This document shows, piece by piece, positions 1-7,272 of a DNA stretch of 35,079 nucleotides. The DNA is from Polyangiaceae bacterium (lineage in GTDB: Bacteria > Myxococcota_A > Polyangia > Polyangiales > Polyangiaceae). The notes beneath the pieces are model-generated. The model saw only the letters and a program-made list of their open reading frames with translations, was not told where the DNA came from and did not search any database. Position 1 is the first letter of the stretch. Every line of letters begins with the position of its first letter. Both the position numbers and the translations under genes were made by a program. The stretch spans positions 1-35,079 of the forward strand of contig JADLAB010000597.1 in assembly GCA_020848455.1 (NCBI GenBank), in the 5' to 3' direction.

Positions 1-125
1 AGGCAGTTGTTCGAGTCGCGCAGCCAGCCGCACAGGTTCTCGATCGGCAGCTCCGCGGAGCACGAAGAGGCCGCGACCGCGGCCGGGGTGCAGAGGGCAA
101 GGATGGCGAGCAGGCGTCGAACCAT
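1..125 (-). CDS. Exported protein of unknown function, N-terminal fragment (runs off left edge)
   Basis: Only the first 41 codons are in the window; the frame is still open at the left edge. The ATG at 123-125 gives MVRRLLAILAL, a basic n-region and hydrophobic core, followed by AAVAASSC. The Cys at residue 22 could be lipidated, or signal peptidase I could cut near the AVAA/SSCSA segment. Cysteines at 22, 32 and 41 in the short visible mature part suggest a disulfide-bonded periplasmic or surface domain. A TAGACT hexamer lies 6 nt before the ATG and no Shine-Dalgarno is visible. Function not recognised; the signal-peptide reading is fairly sure. Confidence 0.6.
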   Translation of the reverse strand, partial: MVRRLLAILALCTPAAVAASSCSAELPIENLCGWLRDSNNC

Positions 126-131
126 GGGTCG

Positions 132-137
132 AGTCTA
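132..137 (-). promoter_or_regulatory. Candidate -10 hexamer TAGACT, 6 nt before the start codon
   Basis: TAGACT reads on the minus strand at 137-132, followed by 6 nt (CGACCC) and the ATG at 125. The expected transcription start would fall at or next to the A of the ATG, that is a leaderless mRNA. No clear -35 is seen. It is listed because several other starts in the window have the same arrangement. Confidence 0.3.
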
Positions 138-189
138 CGTCGCAACGCGTCCGGAGGACGAAGTTTTTGGGTCGCCCGCGAGACCTCCA

Positions 190-303
190 GGCTCTCCAGG
201 CTCGAGGCTCCAGGCTCTCCAGGCTCGAGGCTCGAGGCTCCCGGCTCCGGGCTCCCGGCTCCGGGCTCCAGGCTCCGTGCTCCAGGCTCCAGGCTCCGGG
301 CTT
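190..303. repeat. Heptanucleotide tandem array, unit GGCTCCN
   Basis: About 15 consecutive units can be parsed: GGCTCCA, GGCTCGA, GGCTCCC and GGCTCCG, with two 9-nt variants (GGCTCTCCA) near the left end and one TGCTCCA. Alternating CCC/CCG units at 236-263 suggest duplication of a 14-nt block. The array lies in the 350-bp gap between two minus-strand genes. The rest of that gap holds a second heptamer array (420-450) and an alternating purine-pyrimidine stretch around 345-385 (runs of GCGCGC and GTGCG). No gene is supported in the gap. Confidence 0.85.
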
Positions 304-419
304 GCCAATAGCCCGAAGCCACCGGGCAGGCTTCGGTCCGAGCGCGCAAGCGCGCGCGCGTGCGCCTGCACGCGCCGACGTGCGTGCACTCCGCATGGGA
401 GCCGCGCTCCGGCTTCTGG

Positions 420-450
420 GCCTGAAGCCTGGAGCCCGAGGCCTGAGGCC
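420..450. repeat. Short heptamer array, unit GCCTGAA
   Basis: Four units plus a partial one: GCCTGAA, GCCTGGA, GCCCGAG, GCCTGAG, GCC. The same unit recurs about 20.6 kb away in the tssM-tagF gap (21064-21168, and inverted at 20831-20858), so it is a dispersed family. It sits just downstream of the 477-1055 lipoprotein gene. Confidence 0.7.
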
Positions 451-476
451 ACGTCACGCTGGAGCCGAGTGTCCTT

Positions 477-1055
477 CTAGAGCTCGGCGTAGGGGCCGGC
501 CACCACGGACACGTCGTCGAGCGCCGAGTAGTTGAACACGCCCCAGCACACGAGCTTGTACTTCACGGCGAAGGCGACGGCCTCGCCGAGGCCGGCCTTC
601 GGGGCCAGGACTGCCAGGTTGCCGCGGCGCAGGCCCCACCAGCCGGGCCCGTGCTCGAGCAGCGAGCGGTGCAGCTCCTGGGCGGCCTCCTCGGGCGTGT
701 CGAGCACGGCCACGCGCAGCCGCACCATCTCGCCGTCGACGCCGGGGAAGTCGTACCAGTAGAGGTTGCCGCGCGCCTTGACCGGCTCGCGCCCCTCGTT
801 CTGCGAGGTGAGGAAGCGCCCGAAGTCGAGCTGCGTGAGCTTGTTGAGGACGGGCTTCGTGTCGACCTGCCCACAGATGCTCTCGCGGAACTTGAAGCCC
901 CCGAGCGAGATCGACGGATCGGGCTGATTCTCGGGCGTCTCGAGGCTCTTCCGGACCTCGGACGTGTTGTAGTCGGGGTAGTGCGACTCGGAGCCGAGCC
1001 CGTAACAGGCGCACAAGGCGAACGAGGCGGCGAGCAGCAGGGGCGATGCTTTCAT
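477..1055 (-). CDS. Lipoprotein of unknown function (192 aa)
   Basis: The ATG at 1055 begins MKASPLLLAASFALCAC, a typical lipoprotein signal. The lipobox is best read as LCAC with the lipidated Cys at residue 17; FALC is an alternative. The mature part is a compact domain of about 175 residues containing LYWYDFPGVDGEMVRLRV and a Trp/Gly-rich stretch (GPGWWGLRRGN), with two further Cys. I do not recognise the family. It diverges from the lipoprotein gene at 1180 across about 124 bp. Its position next to the tssG end of the T6SS block is suggestive only. The stop is TAG at 477-479. Confidence 0.75.
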   Translation of the reverse strand: MKASPLLLAASFALCACYGLGSESHYPDYNTSEVRKSLETPENQPDPSISLGGFKFRESICGQVDTKPVLNKLTQLDFGRFLTSQNEGREPVKARGNLYWYDFPGVDGEMVRLRVAVLDTPEEAAQELHRSLLEHGPGWWGLRRGNLAVLAPKAGLGEAVAFAVKYKLVCWGVFNYSALDDVSVVAGPYAEL

Positions 1056-1144
1056 GGCGAGCAGCTCGGAACGGGGTGAGGGCCGGAGGTCGGGGGCTAC
1101 TATCCGTCGGCCGTGGCGCCGCTGGCTAACTTTTTGCGATCCTT

Positions 1145-1173
1145 TTGGTCAATTCCCCAGTCTGGCTTACAGT
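1145..1173 (+). promoter_or_regulatory. Candidate sigma-70 type promoter TTGGTC-N17-TACAGT
   Basis: TTGGTC (1145-1150), a 17-nt spacer and TACAGT (1168-1173) sit in an AT-rich island in otherwise very GC-rich DNA. The GTG start at 1180 is 6 nt after the -10, so the transcript would be leaderless. No Shine-Dalgarno competes with this reading. Confidence 0.4.
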
Positions 1174-1179
1174 TGGGGC

Positions 1180-1809
1180 GTGAGGACGATCGAGCTCGGC
1201 CTGTTCTTGGTGGCGCTCGCCGGCGCGGCGGGCTGCGGTGGCACCCCCACCGCGCCCTCGGAGGACGAGACCTTCTATCTGCACCAGCGCGGCGTCATCG
1301 ACAAGCGCGTCAGCTGGGAGAGCTACTTCCCGCCCCTCGACCGCGATGCGAGCACGCTCCTGCCGCGGCGCGTGGGCGTCGCGCTCTTCGGCGGGACGGT
1401 GCGCATGTCGCGGCCCATCGACTGGTACCTGCGCACGGCCGACAACACCCCGTCGGGCCGCCTCATCTCGTACCAGTCGCCGCGGCAGTTCCTGTTCTCG
1501 ATCTACGAGCGCACCGACCCGGAGGGCGACCCCTGGAGCGAGGTGCTCAAGCGCTACGAAGAGCAGGTCCAGAAGGACGGCGCGCAGATCGTGGCGGGCC
1601 GCATCCCCATCGCGACCTCGAACGCGCAGGGCCGCAGCTACTACATCAAGACGCCGGTGGCCTCGCGTCCCGACTACGAGAACTACTCGCACGAGATCCT
1701 GGTGCGCTCGAACCGCCGCGTGCTGCTCGTGCAGATCGTCCACCCGAAGGACATCGATGCCTCGGTGGACGAGATGAACGACGCCGTGCGCAGCCTGCTC
1801 GTCTACTGA
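1180..1809 (+). CDS. Lipoprotein of unknown function next to tssG (209 aa)
   Basis: I place the start at GTG 1180 because it gives a clean lipoprotein signal (VRTIELGLFLVALAGAAGC, lipidated Cys at residue 19). The frame is open upstream to 1054, but that extension overlaps the divergent gene and lacks signal character. The mature protein has no cysteines. Its C-terminal half (residues about 100-209) alternates short strands and ends in a helix, DEMNDAVRSLL, after a strand RRVLLVQIV. This layout recalls Mog1/PsbP/DcrB-like proteins, a comparison I hold only weakly. The stop is 25 bp from the convergent tssG stop, so association with the T6SS is plausible but unproven. Confidence 0.7.
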   Translation: MRTIELGLFLVALAGAAGCGGTPTAPSEDETFYLHQRGVIDKRVSWESYFPPLDRDASTLLPRRVGVALFGGTVRMSRPIDWYLRTADNTPSGRLISYQSPRQFLFSIYERTDPEGDPWSEVLKRYEEQVQKDGAQIVAGRIPIATSNAQGRSYYIKTPVASRPDYENYSHEILVRSNRRVLLVQIVHPKDIDASVDEMNDAVRSLLVY

Positions 1810-1834
1810 GCGCGCGGCGCGCCCGGCAGCGCGC

Positions 1835-2887
1835 CTACAGGGGCGGCGGCTCGCCGCGATCGTCGTCGTCGTCGTCGCTCGGCGGCTTCGGCTCGTCGAG
1901 CGGCACGGTGATGGAGAAGTTCTTCTCGCTCGAGCCCCCCAGCCACGCCGTGCGCGACAGCGTGGCGGAGCGCGGCGAGCCGAGCTGGAAGCGCGGCGCG
2001 GCGGCCAGATCGACCTCGAGCTTCAGCATCACGTCGTGGATGCCGGGGGTGAACGTGTCGACCACGGCGCGCAGGAGCGGGCGCCGGTAGCCGCCGGGCA
2101 GGAACGACAGGTAGTCGTCGTAGTTCAGCGGGCCGAGCTTGATCTGGAAGCGGCCGCTGCCGTCGAACACGTAGCGCCCGATGGTCAGGCTCTCGCCGAG
2201 CTGGTGGTTGGCGACGCCGAGCTTGTTGCGCAGCGGCTTCTCGATGAGCGTCCAGGCGCCCACGAACTGGTCGATGTGCACGCCGATCTCGCCGAACAGC
2301 TCCTCGAGCACCACGTTGAGCCCGCGCGCCGACAGCGATTTGCTGGCCAGGAGCGGCGCGAAGCGCAGGTACATGAAGGGGTCGAGCGCCGTCGAGCGCC
2401 CCGCGATGCGGTCGAGGCCCACGGCGCAGAACATGCGCTTCGTGAAGGCGTCCTCGCCCTTCTGCCGGTAGCCCACGCTCAGGCGGTACTTCGACCAGAT
2501 GCGGTAGCAGAGCGAGTAGAGCCGGTGGTGGAGCACGTCGAGGAACTCGCGCACCGGCTGCGGCCCGCCCTGGTAGACGCTGAGCGCGATCTCCTCGACG
2601 AAGTGCGTGGGCAGAGGCGAGACCGAGCCGACGAGGCCGAGGAAGGCCGCGGTGATCTGCGCGCGCTCGATGCCGTCGGGGCCGCGCTGGTACACGAGCT
2701 CCGACACGTCGCTCGACGCGAAGGCGAGCGACTGGTCGGCGCGCACCCGGATGCGCTCGTCGGTCGCGTGGTGCTCGGCGTAACCCAGGCGCGGTGCGCT
2801 CGGGAACAACCGCTCGAGCATGTACACGAGCCGGTAGTACGAGAAGTGCCGTGCCCTCAGCTCGTAGGCCGAGAGCACGCCCCTCAT
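1835..2887 (-). CDS. tssG: TssG, T6SS baseplate subunit
   Basis: TssG (ImpH/VasB) forms with TssF and TssE the wedge of the T6SS baseplate in the cytoplasm, on which the sheath polymerises. The protein is 350 aa, normal for the family. Recognisable blocks are the N-terminal VYMLERLFP-type segment, the central FLDVLHHRLYSLCYRIW helix and the C-terminal YDDYLSFLPGG. The ATG at 2887 overlaps the tssF stop as ATGA, indicating translational coupling. The longer frame upstream is only a shadow of tssF. The last residues include six consecutive Asp encoded by a GTC-type trinucleotide run at about 1859-1876, then a proline-rich end; this acidic tail is unusual. The gene converges on the lipoprotein gene ending at 1809. 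Confidence 0.95.
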   Translation of the reverse strand: MRGVLSAYELRARHFSYYRLVYMLERLFPSAPRLGYAEHHATDERIRVRADQSLAFASSDVSELVYQRGPDGIERAQITAAFLGLVGSVSPLPTHFVEEIALSVYQGGPQPVREFLDVLHHRLYSLCYRIWSKYRLSVGYRQKGEDAFTKRMFCAVGLDRIAGRSTALDPFMYLRFAPLLASKSLSARGLNVVLEELFGEIGVHIDQFVGAWTLIEKPLRNKLGVANHQLGESLTIGRYVFDGSGRFQIKLGPLNYDDYLSFLPGGYRRPLLRAVVDTFTPGIHDVMLKLEVDLAAAPRFQLGSPRSATLSRTAWLGGSSEKNFSITVPLDEPKPPSDDDDDDRGEPPPL

Positions 2888-4653
2888 ATGAGCGTCAAGT
2901 TGCCGCTCTTCGGCTCCCATGTGTAGACGACCTTGGTGTTGGTGCCACGCGCGGTGAGCTGCGTGAAGCTGTTGAGCGACACGTAGGAAGCGAACATCTC
3001 GCTGAGGATGCTGGCGAAGAGGTACATCTCGCCCTCGCCCGCGAACCCGTTCTCGTCGAGCTCCACGTCGCAGGCGATCCCGCGGATCGGCGCGCCGCGG
3101 AACAGCCGGTCGGTGGGGCGCACCTTGACGCTCTTGATGGCGGCGATGCGCAGCTGGTTGGCGCGCGCTGCCTGGCGGTCGTAGAGCGCCTGGAAGTTGT
3201 AGACCTCGACGGTGGAGCGCAGCACCTCGAGCTCCGCGATCGAGCGGTAGCTCATGGCCATGTGCGCGAGCACGCGCCACTGCAGCTCGCGGCCGATCGG
3301 CGGCGGCAGGGGCTGGGTCACGCCCACGATGTTCTTGAAGCTCGCGACCGCGGGCGAGGTCGCCGTCGCCACATGGATGTCGCCCGTCTTCAGGTTGCCG
3401 GTGAGCGTGCGGTTCGTGCACGTCGCCTCGATGCTGATGACGTCGAACTCGGGAATGGTGCCGGCGTCCTGCGGTGTCCCGAACGACAGGTACACGTCGA
3501 CGCCCTCGCCGATGGTCGCCGGGCGAATGTGCGCCTGGTGAAAGACCGCGCGCGAGGCCGCCTCGGCGTTGAGCTCGTGCTGGAAGCTGAAGAAGTTGGG
3601 GATGTCGACCCGCTGGCTCGTGCGCCGCGCGATGCCCGTCACCCGGTCGACCGAGTAGATCTCGTACGCGTCGGGCGTGCCGCCGGCCGGTCGCGCCAGG
3701 TACTCGTGCTTGGTGAGGTCGGGCTTGATGGGGTCGGTGCTGTGCGCGAACAGGTTCACGACCGGCGCGCAGAAGAGCCGGAAGTTGTCCTTCTGCACGC
3801 GCGTGCCGGTGGGCAGGCCGTCGCGGAACTGCAAGAGGATCGCGAAGCGGTCGGTGAGCCGGTCGGTCGGCAGCTTCTCGAGGCCGCTGACGTCGAAGAA
3901 GGCGAACTTCTGCGGCAGCGTGAAGTACTCCTGCAGCAGGCGGAAGCCGGGGTAGACCGTCTTCGGGTAGGGGATGAGCGACTCCTGCTCGTCGAAGCCC
4001 GCGAGCTTGACGGCGCGGGGCGGGAGCGAGAGCACGATGGTGTCGTTGCCGGCCGAGTCGACGGCTGCGAACGACAAGGTCTCGACGTGCGCCCCCACCC
4101 ACAGGCGCAGATCGTCCTGCAGGCGCCGCTCGCCGTGGATGTAGAAGCGGATGTTCTGCAGGTTGAGCGCCGCGAACGCGGCCCCGCCCGTGACGCGCAT
4201 CTCGATGCGCAGGGTCTGGGCGAGCTGCGCGCCGGTGTCGACGCGCACGTTCTCGACCGCGAGCGGCATGAGCTCCACGTCCTGCGTGGTGCGGAACCGA
4301 CAGCTGGTCTGGTCGACGACCACCGACCCCACCTCGGCGCCGCGGCCGACGAGCACCTTCTCGCGCACCACGTTGGGCAGCGGCGAGAACTCGACGATCG
4401 AGGTCGCGGGGATCTGGCGCACGAAGTGCGGAAACAAGAGGGCGGCCACCGAGTGGATGACCTCGGGCACCTCGTCGTCGATCTTCTGGCGCAGCTTGCC
4501 CGTGAGGAAGGCCACGCCCTCGAGCAGGCGCTCCACGTCGGGGTCGCCGCCCACCTCGGCCAGCATCGGGGCGATGGCGGGGTACGCCGCAGCGAACTCG
4601 CGGCCGAGCTCGCGCAGGTAGGTGAGCTCGTCCTGGTAGTACTTGTTGAACAT
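2884..4653 (-). CDS. tssF: TssF, T6SS baseplate subunit
   Basis: TssF (ImpG/VasA) is the largest baseplate wedge protein and binds TssG and TssE. The 589-aa product starts MFNKYYQDELTYLRELG, the hallmark N-terminus of the family, followed by the conserved block LLEGVAFLTGKLRQKIDDE and PHFVRQIPA. Length is typical. The stop overlaps the tssG ATG by 4 nt. Upstream, 149 bp separate it from tssE, enough for its own promoter; TAGGGT at 4680-4675 (minus strand) lies 21 nt before the ATG and could be a -10, but no -35 is evident. Confidence 0.96.
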   Translation of the reverse strand: MFNKYYQDELTYLRELGREFAAAYPAIAPMLAEVGGDPDVERLLEGVAFLTGKLRQKIDDEVPEVIHSVAALLFPHFVRQIPATSIVEFSPLPNVVREKVLVGRGAEVGSVVVDQTSCRFRTTQDVELMPLAVENVRVDTGAQLAQTLRIEMRVTGGAAFAALNLQNIRFYIHGERRLQDDLRLWVGAHVETLSFAAVDSAGNDTIVLSLPPRAVKLAGFDEQESLIPYPKTVYPGFRLLQEYFTLPQKFAFFDVSGLEKLPTDRLTDRFAILLQFRDGLPTGTRVQKDNFRLFCAPVVNLFAHSTDPIKPDLTKHEYLARPAGGTPDAYEIYSVDRVTGIARRTSQRVDIPNFFSFQHELNAEAASRAVFHQAHIRPATIGEGVDVYLSFGTPQDAGTIPEFDVISIEATCTNRTLTGNLKTGDIHVATATSPAVASFKNIVGVTQPLPPPIGRELQWRVLAHMAMSYRSIAELEVLRSTVEVYNFQALYDRQAARANQLRIAAIKSVKVRPTDRLFRGAPIRGIACDVELDENGFAGEGEMYLFASILSEMFASYVSLNSFTQLTARGTNTKVVYTWEPKSGNLTLI

Positions 4654-4775
4654 GGAACGGCCGCCGCGCCGCCGACCCTAGCACGGCTCTTTCGTAAGGG
4701 GCGCGCCTTCTGCGCCGTTTTCGCGCGCTCCGCGGGCACGACGCGGCGCGCCGAAGCGCGCGCGGGGCCCGCCGC

Positions 4776-4793
4776 CTCGCGCTCGAGCGCGAG
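4776..4793. other. Perfect 18-bp palindrome downstream of tssE
   Basis: CTCGCGCTCGAGCGCGAG is its own reverse complement. It begins 10 bp after the tssE stop in the tssE-tssF gap. With no loop and no T-run it is a poor intrinsic terminator; it could be an operator or an mRNA-end hairpin. In DNA this GC-rich, such palindromes can also occur by chance. Confidence 0.4.
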
Positions 4794-4802
4794 CTTGGCG
4801 GC

Positions 4803-5222
4803 TCAGCTGATCTTCACGTTCGAGCTCTCGTCGACGCTCGTCGTGAAGCGCACCGGGCGCCGCGTGCCGTCCGGGTACTGGAGCTGGGCCGTGATCTCGA
4901 AGAAGGCGTTCAGGTCGCCGGCCGTGCCGGTCTGCACGGCGCGCACCTGGACGTTCTTGAGGCGAGGCTCGTACTTCGTGACGGTGTTCTTGATGGCGCG
5001 CTGCATCACGCCGAGCGCGTCGGGGAAGTCCTGCAAGAGCTCCGAGAGCTCGACGATGCCGTAGTCGGGGCAGGTGAGGGAGCTGCCCTGCCGCGTGTTG
5101 AGCATGAGGCTCAGGTGTTCCATCACCACGCCCTCGAGATCTTCGCCGCGGTACACGCTGCGACCGGCCGAGGTGGGGTCTGCCGCGCGGCGGATGCGCC
5201 GCAGGAGGGAAGCGCCCGACAT
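4803..5222 (-). CDS. tssE: TssE, gp25-like T6SS baseplate subunit
   Basis: TssE is the homologue of phage T4 gp25, the baseplate wedge protein that nucleates sheath assembly. The product (139 aa) has the N-terminal MSGASLLRRIRR peptide, the LNTRQGSSL and CPDYGI segments typical of gp25-like proteins, and a C-terminal beta domain. The frame is open to 5261, with in-frame ATGs at 5261 and 5240. I choose 5222 because family members begin at this point and a candidate -10 (TAGGCT, 5236-5231) lies between 5240 and 5222, 8 nt before the ATG. It is the first gene of the tssE-F-G group and diverges from the lipoprotein gene at 5319. Confidence 0.93.
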   Translation of the reverse strand: MSGASLLRRIRRAADPTSAGRSVYRGEDLEGVVMEHLSLMLNTRQGSSLTCPDYGIVELSELLQDFPDALGVMQRAIKNTVTKYEPRLKNVQVRAVQTGTAGDLNAFFEITAQLQYPDGTRRPVRFTTSVDESSNVKIS

Positions 5223-5230
5223 GGCCGTCG

Positions 5231-5236
5231 AGCCTA
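5231..5236 (-). promoter_or_regulatory. Candidate -10 hexamer TAGGCT before tssE
   Basis: GCTAGGCT reads on the minus strand; the hexamer ends 8 nt before the tssE ATG at 5222. The same GCTAGGCT octamer precedes tagH (hexamer 8591-8586, 11 nt before its ATG). No convincing -35 is seen. Confidence 0.3.
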
Positions 5237-5306
5237 GCATCCATCGCCCGGCCACGCGCACCCGCCGTGGAGGATCCCGGAATTTCTCGCGCGCCCCAGG
5301 GCGTGG

Positions 5307-5312
5307 TAGCTT
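5307..5312 (+). promoter_or_regulatory. Candidate -10 hexamer TAGCTT, 6 nt before a GTG start
   Basis: TAGCTT is followed by CTACGC and the GTG at 5319. It sits inside a small inverted repeat (GTAG-CTT-CTAC, 5306-5316). No Shine-Dalgarno is present before this start. The -35 region is not convincing. Confidence 0.3.
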
Positions 5313-5318
5313 CTACGC

Positions 5319-6242
5319 GTGAAGACCGTCTTCTTCTTCGCTGCCCTCGCGGTGACCGCCGTCGGCTGCGCCAGCGCCGAGCTTCCGCGGCCCGAGACCG
5401 CCACCCGTCAGGTGGTGCCGATCCCGGTGTGCACCAAGGGGCTCGCGCCGCCCAAGCGCGCCGCCGGCGGCAAGGCGGTCATGCGCTCGCTCGAGCCCGA
5501 GGAGTGGCTCGAGATCCTGGTGCCGAGCTACGAGGAGAAGCGCGCCTTCGACGGTCGCGAGCTCGACTGCACCGGCCACTACGTGTTTGCCAACGACGCC
5601 CTGCGCTGGGGCATTCCGGTCCGCGGCTCCTTCACCGAGGAAGGCAAGCCCCTCACGATCGAGCCCGACGTCGAGGTCGACGTGCACGCCGGGCCCGAGG
5701 GCATGCGCGTGCTGTGGATGCGCAGCCTGCGCTTCGAGAATGGCGACATCGGTGGGCCGCTCGCGCTCGTGCGCGCGATCGACGACCGCGCCGAGATCTA
5801 CGGTGTCGGCAGCTTCCGCGGTCCTGACACCACCAAGTTCGAGATGGCGCGTGTCGGCAGCGAGGCCGTGGTGGTGAGCCAGGAGAAGCGCTGCCCCGAC
5901 CAGTACAACTGTCGCAAGGTCGCCAATTTCTACCTCGCGCGGCGCGGTCGGCTGGTGCAGGCCGCGACGGCCGACGTCGACCGCATCGCCCGCATCCCCT
6001 GCGTCGCCGAGCGCGGCCTGTACTGCGAGTACAAGCTGCGCACGGACGTCACCTACGAGCCCGACGGCATTCACCTGCTCGAGCAGGTGCGCGTGAAGGT
6101 CGTCCCGACCGAGGCCAAGGGCGATCGCGACGGCGACCGCATGCTGCGCACGGCCGAGTTCACGCGCGTGCTCAAGGTGGAGCGCGACTCGCTCTTCTCG
6201 AGCAACGAGTCGCTCTGGGAGCGCATCGTCGGCCAGGAGTAG
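5319..6242 (+). CDS. Lipoprotein of unknown function within the T6SS locus (307 aa)
   Basis: The GTG at 5319 gives MKTVFFFAALAVTAVGC, a textbook lipoprotein signal with the lipobox AVGC (lipidated Cys17). The mature chain is about 290 residues with no transmembrane segment and several Cys (for example CPDQYNC, and the IPC and GLYC positions) that could form disulfides. It includes an LDCTGHYVFAND block and charged C-terminal helices. I recognise no family or active-site motif. It lies between tssE and the PAP2-like gene, transcribed away from tssE, so it may be a locus-specific envelope component. Its end converges on the PAP2-like gene across a large inverted repeat. Confidence 0.78.
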   Translation: MKTVFFFAALAVTAVGCASAELPRPETATRQVVPIPVCTKGLAPPKRAAGGKAVMRSLEPEEWLEILVPSYEEKRAFDGRELDCTGHYVFANDALRWGIPVRGSFTEEGKPLTIEPDVEVDVHAGPEGMRVLWMRSLRFENGDIGGPLALVRAIDDRAEIYGVGSFRGPDTTKFEMARVGSEAVVVSQEKRCPDQYNCRKVANFYLARRGRLVQAATADVDRIARIPCVAERGLYCEYKLRTDVTYEPDGIHLLEQVRVKVVPTEAKGDRDGDRMLRTAEFTRVLKVERDSLFSSNESLWERIVGQE

Positions 6243-6280
6243 CGGGCTCGTCGGTCCTCCGGGTGCGTGGAGCGCACGCA

Positions 6281-6372
6281 CCGCGGAGGCACCGAGGCAC
6301 GGAGAGCTGCACGGAGCCGGCAAGGTTCACCGGCTCCTCCGTGCCACGCTCCGTGGCTCGGTGACTCCGTGG
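6281..6372. repeat. Large imperfect inverted repeat built from 8-nt units, between convergent genes
   Basis: The left arm at 6281-6304 (units GGAGGCAC, CGAGGCAC, GGAG) pairs with the right arm at 6349-6372 (CTCCGTGG, CTCGGTGA, CTCCGTGG); the 20-nt cores match at 18 of 20 positions. A nested inner stem pairs GCACGG-AGCCGG (6309-6320) with CCGGCT-CCGTGC (6330-6344), with a 3-nt bulge. It occupies the 231-bp gap between two converging genes and could act as a bidirectional transcript end. Repeats of CACGGAGG type are common in intergenic DNA of environmental bacteria. There is no T-run. Confidence 0.8.
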
Positions 6373-6473
6373 TTCGCTTCGCTCGGCCCTGCCGATGCTC
6401 GAAGGCCGCGCTCCGAGGCGGCCCTTCCGGGCGACCCTGGACGCGGCCTTCGCGCGTCAGCCGACGCGGACGC

Positions 6474-7175
6474 TCACCAGCAGAAGAGCGTGTCGCCGTA
6501 GCCGCAGTTCGGCTCCTGCAGGAACGAGTAGGCGAGGCCGAGCACGCCGCCGAGGAGCATGCCCGGCACGACGCCGCCGATGATCTGCTCCGGGCTCTCG
6601 TGGGCGACGCCCGAGCCGTCGAGCCCCCGGCCGACCGAGGTCATGATCGCCGCCGCGAACGGCACGGCCACGTTGCCCACGAAGGCGCCGCCGTGGAACT
6701 CGCCGTTCGAGTACTTGAGGGTGTCGACGAGGAAGATCCCGAGGCCGCCGCCGAAGGCACCCCAGCTCGCGAACGACTGGGTCGAGAGCATGCCGAAGCT
6801 CTCGCATCCCGAGCCGGGGAGCTGCGCCGTCGTCATGTCGACCGTGCAGTCGGGGCGCGGCGCCTTGATGGCATTGCGGAGCGGCCCGTCGGCGAGGAGC
6901 GTGAGCCCCACCATCGACATGACCGGCGCGAGCGACGAGATGTGCCAGCGCGCCTTCCAGCCGACGGTCGCGTCCGGGCTCGCGTAGTAGATGCGGGGCA
7001 TCAGCGTCACCGAGGCGACGCCCACGCCCATCATCAGATTGGAGACAAGACCCCAGTTCGTGTCGCGCTCGACGAACGGGAGCGTGGTCTGCTGGGCGTG
7101 CGCTTCACCGGGCCAGAGCAGCGTAGCTCCGACGATCACACCCACTCCTGCTGCAATTGTTGCCCTGGTCCGCAT
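6474..7175 (-). CDS. Exported PAP2-like membrane protein, catalytic motifs degenerate
   Basis: The ATG at 7175 is preceded by a strong Shine-Dalgarno (GGGAGGT, 7192-7186); an upstream GTG at 7187 overlaps that site, so I reject it. The 233-aa product starts with a signal peptide ending AHAQ (residues 1-27), then several hydrophobic segments. IKAPRPDC resembles motif 1 of the type 2 phosphatidic acid phosphatase superfamily (K...RP). AHESPEQIIGG followed by a Gly-rich helix resembles motif 3 (H...D..AG). The motif 2 position (PSGH) reads LSTQSFAS, so the usual catalytic His is missing. PAP2 enzymes dephosphorylate lipid phosphates such as undecaprenyl diphosphate; this one may be inactive or changed. 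It lies 97 bp downstream of tagH on the same strand, probably co-transcribed. Confidence 0.6.
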   Translation of the reverse strand: MRTRATIAAGVGVIVGATLLWPGEAHAQQTTLPFVERDTNWGLVSNLMMGVGVASVTLMPRIYYASPDATVGWKARWHISSLAPVMSMVGLTLLADGPLRNAIKAPRPDCTVDMTTAQLPGSGCESFGMLSTQSFASWGAFGGGLGIFLVDTLKYSNGEFHGGAFVGNVAVPFAAAIMTSVGRGLDGSGVAHESPEQIIGGVVPGMLLGGVLGLAYSFLQEPNCGYGDTLFCW

Positions 7176-7272
7176 GCCTAGCGCCACCTCCCTGGTGTCG
7201 CGAAGAATTTGTCCCGCAGCTCGGCGCGCTGCGCGCTACGTGTCCGGTTCCTCGAGGTCGCCGAGCTCGCTT

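Noticed and set aside
2888-4684. N-terminal extension of tssG to about 949 aa
   Set aside because: The extra part is the tssF region read in another frame; the ATGA overlap at 2884-2887 gives the correct start.
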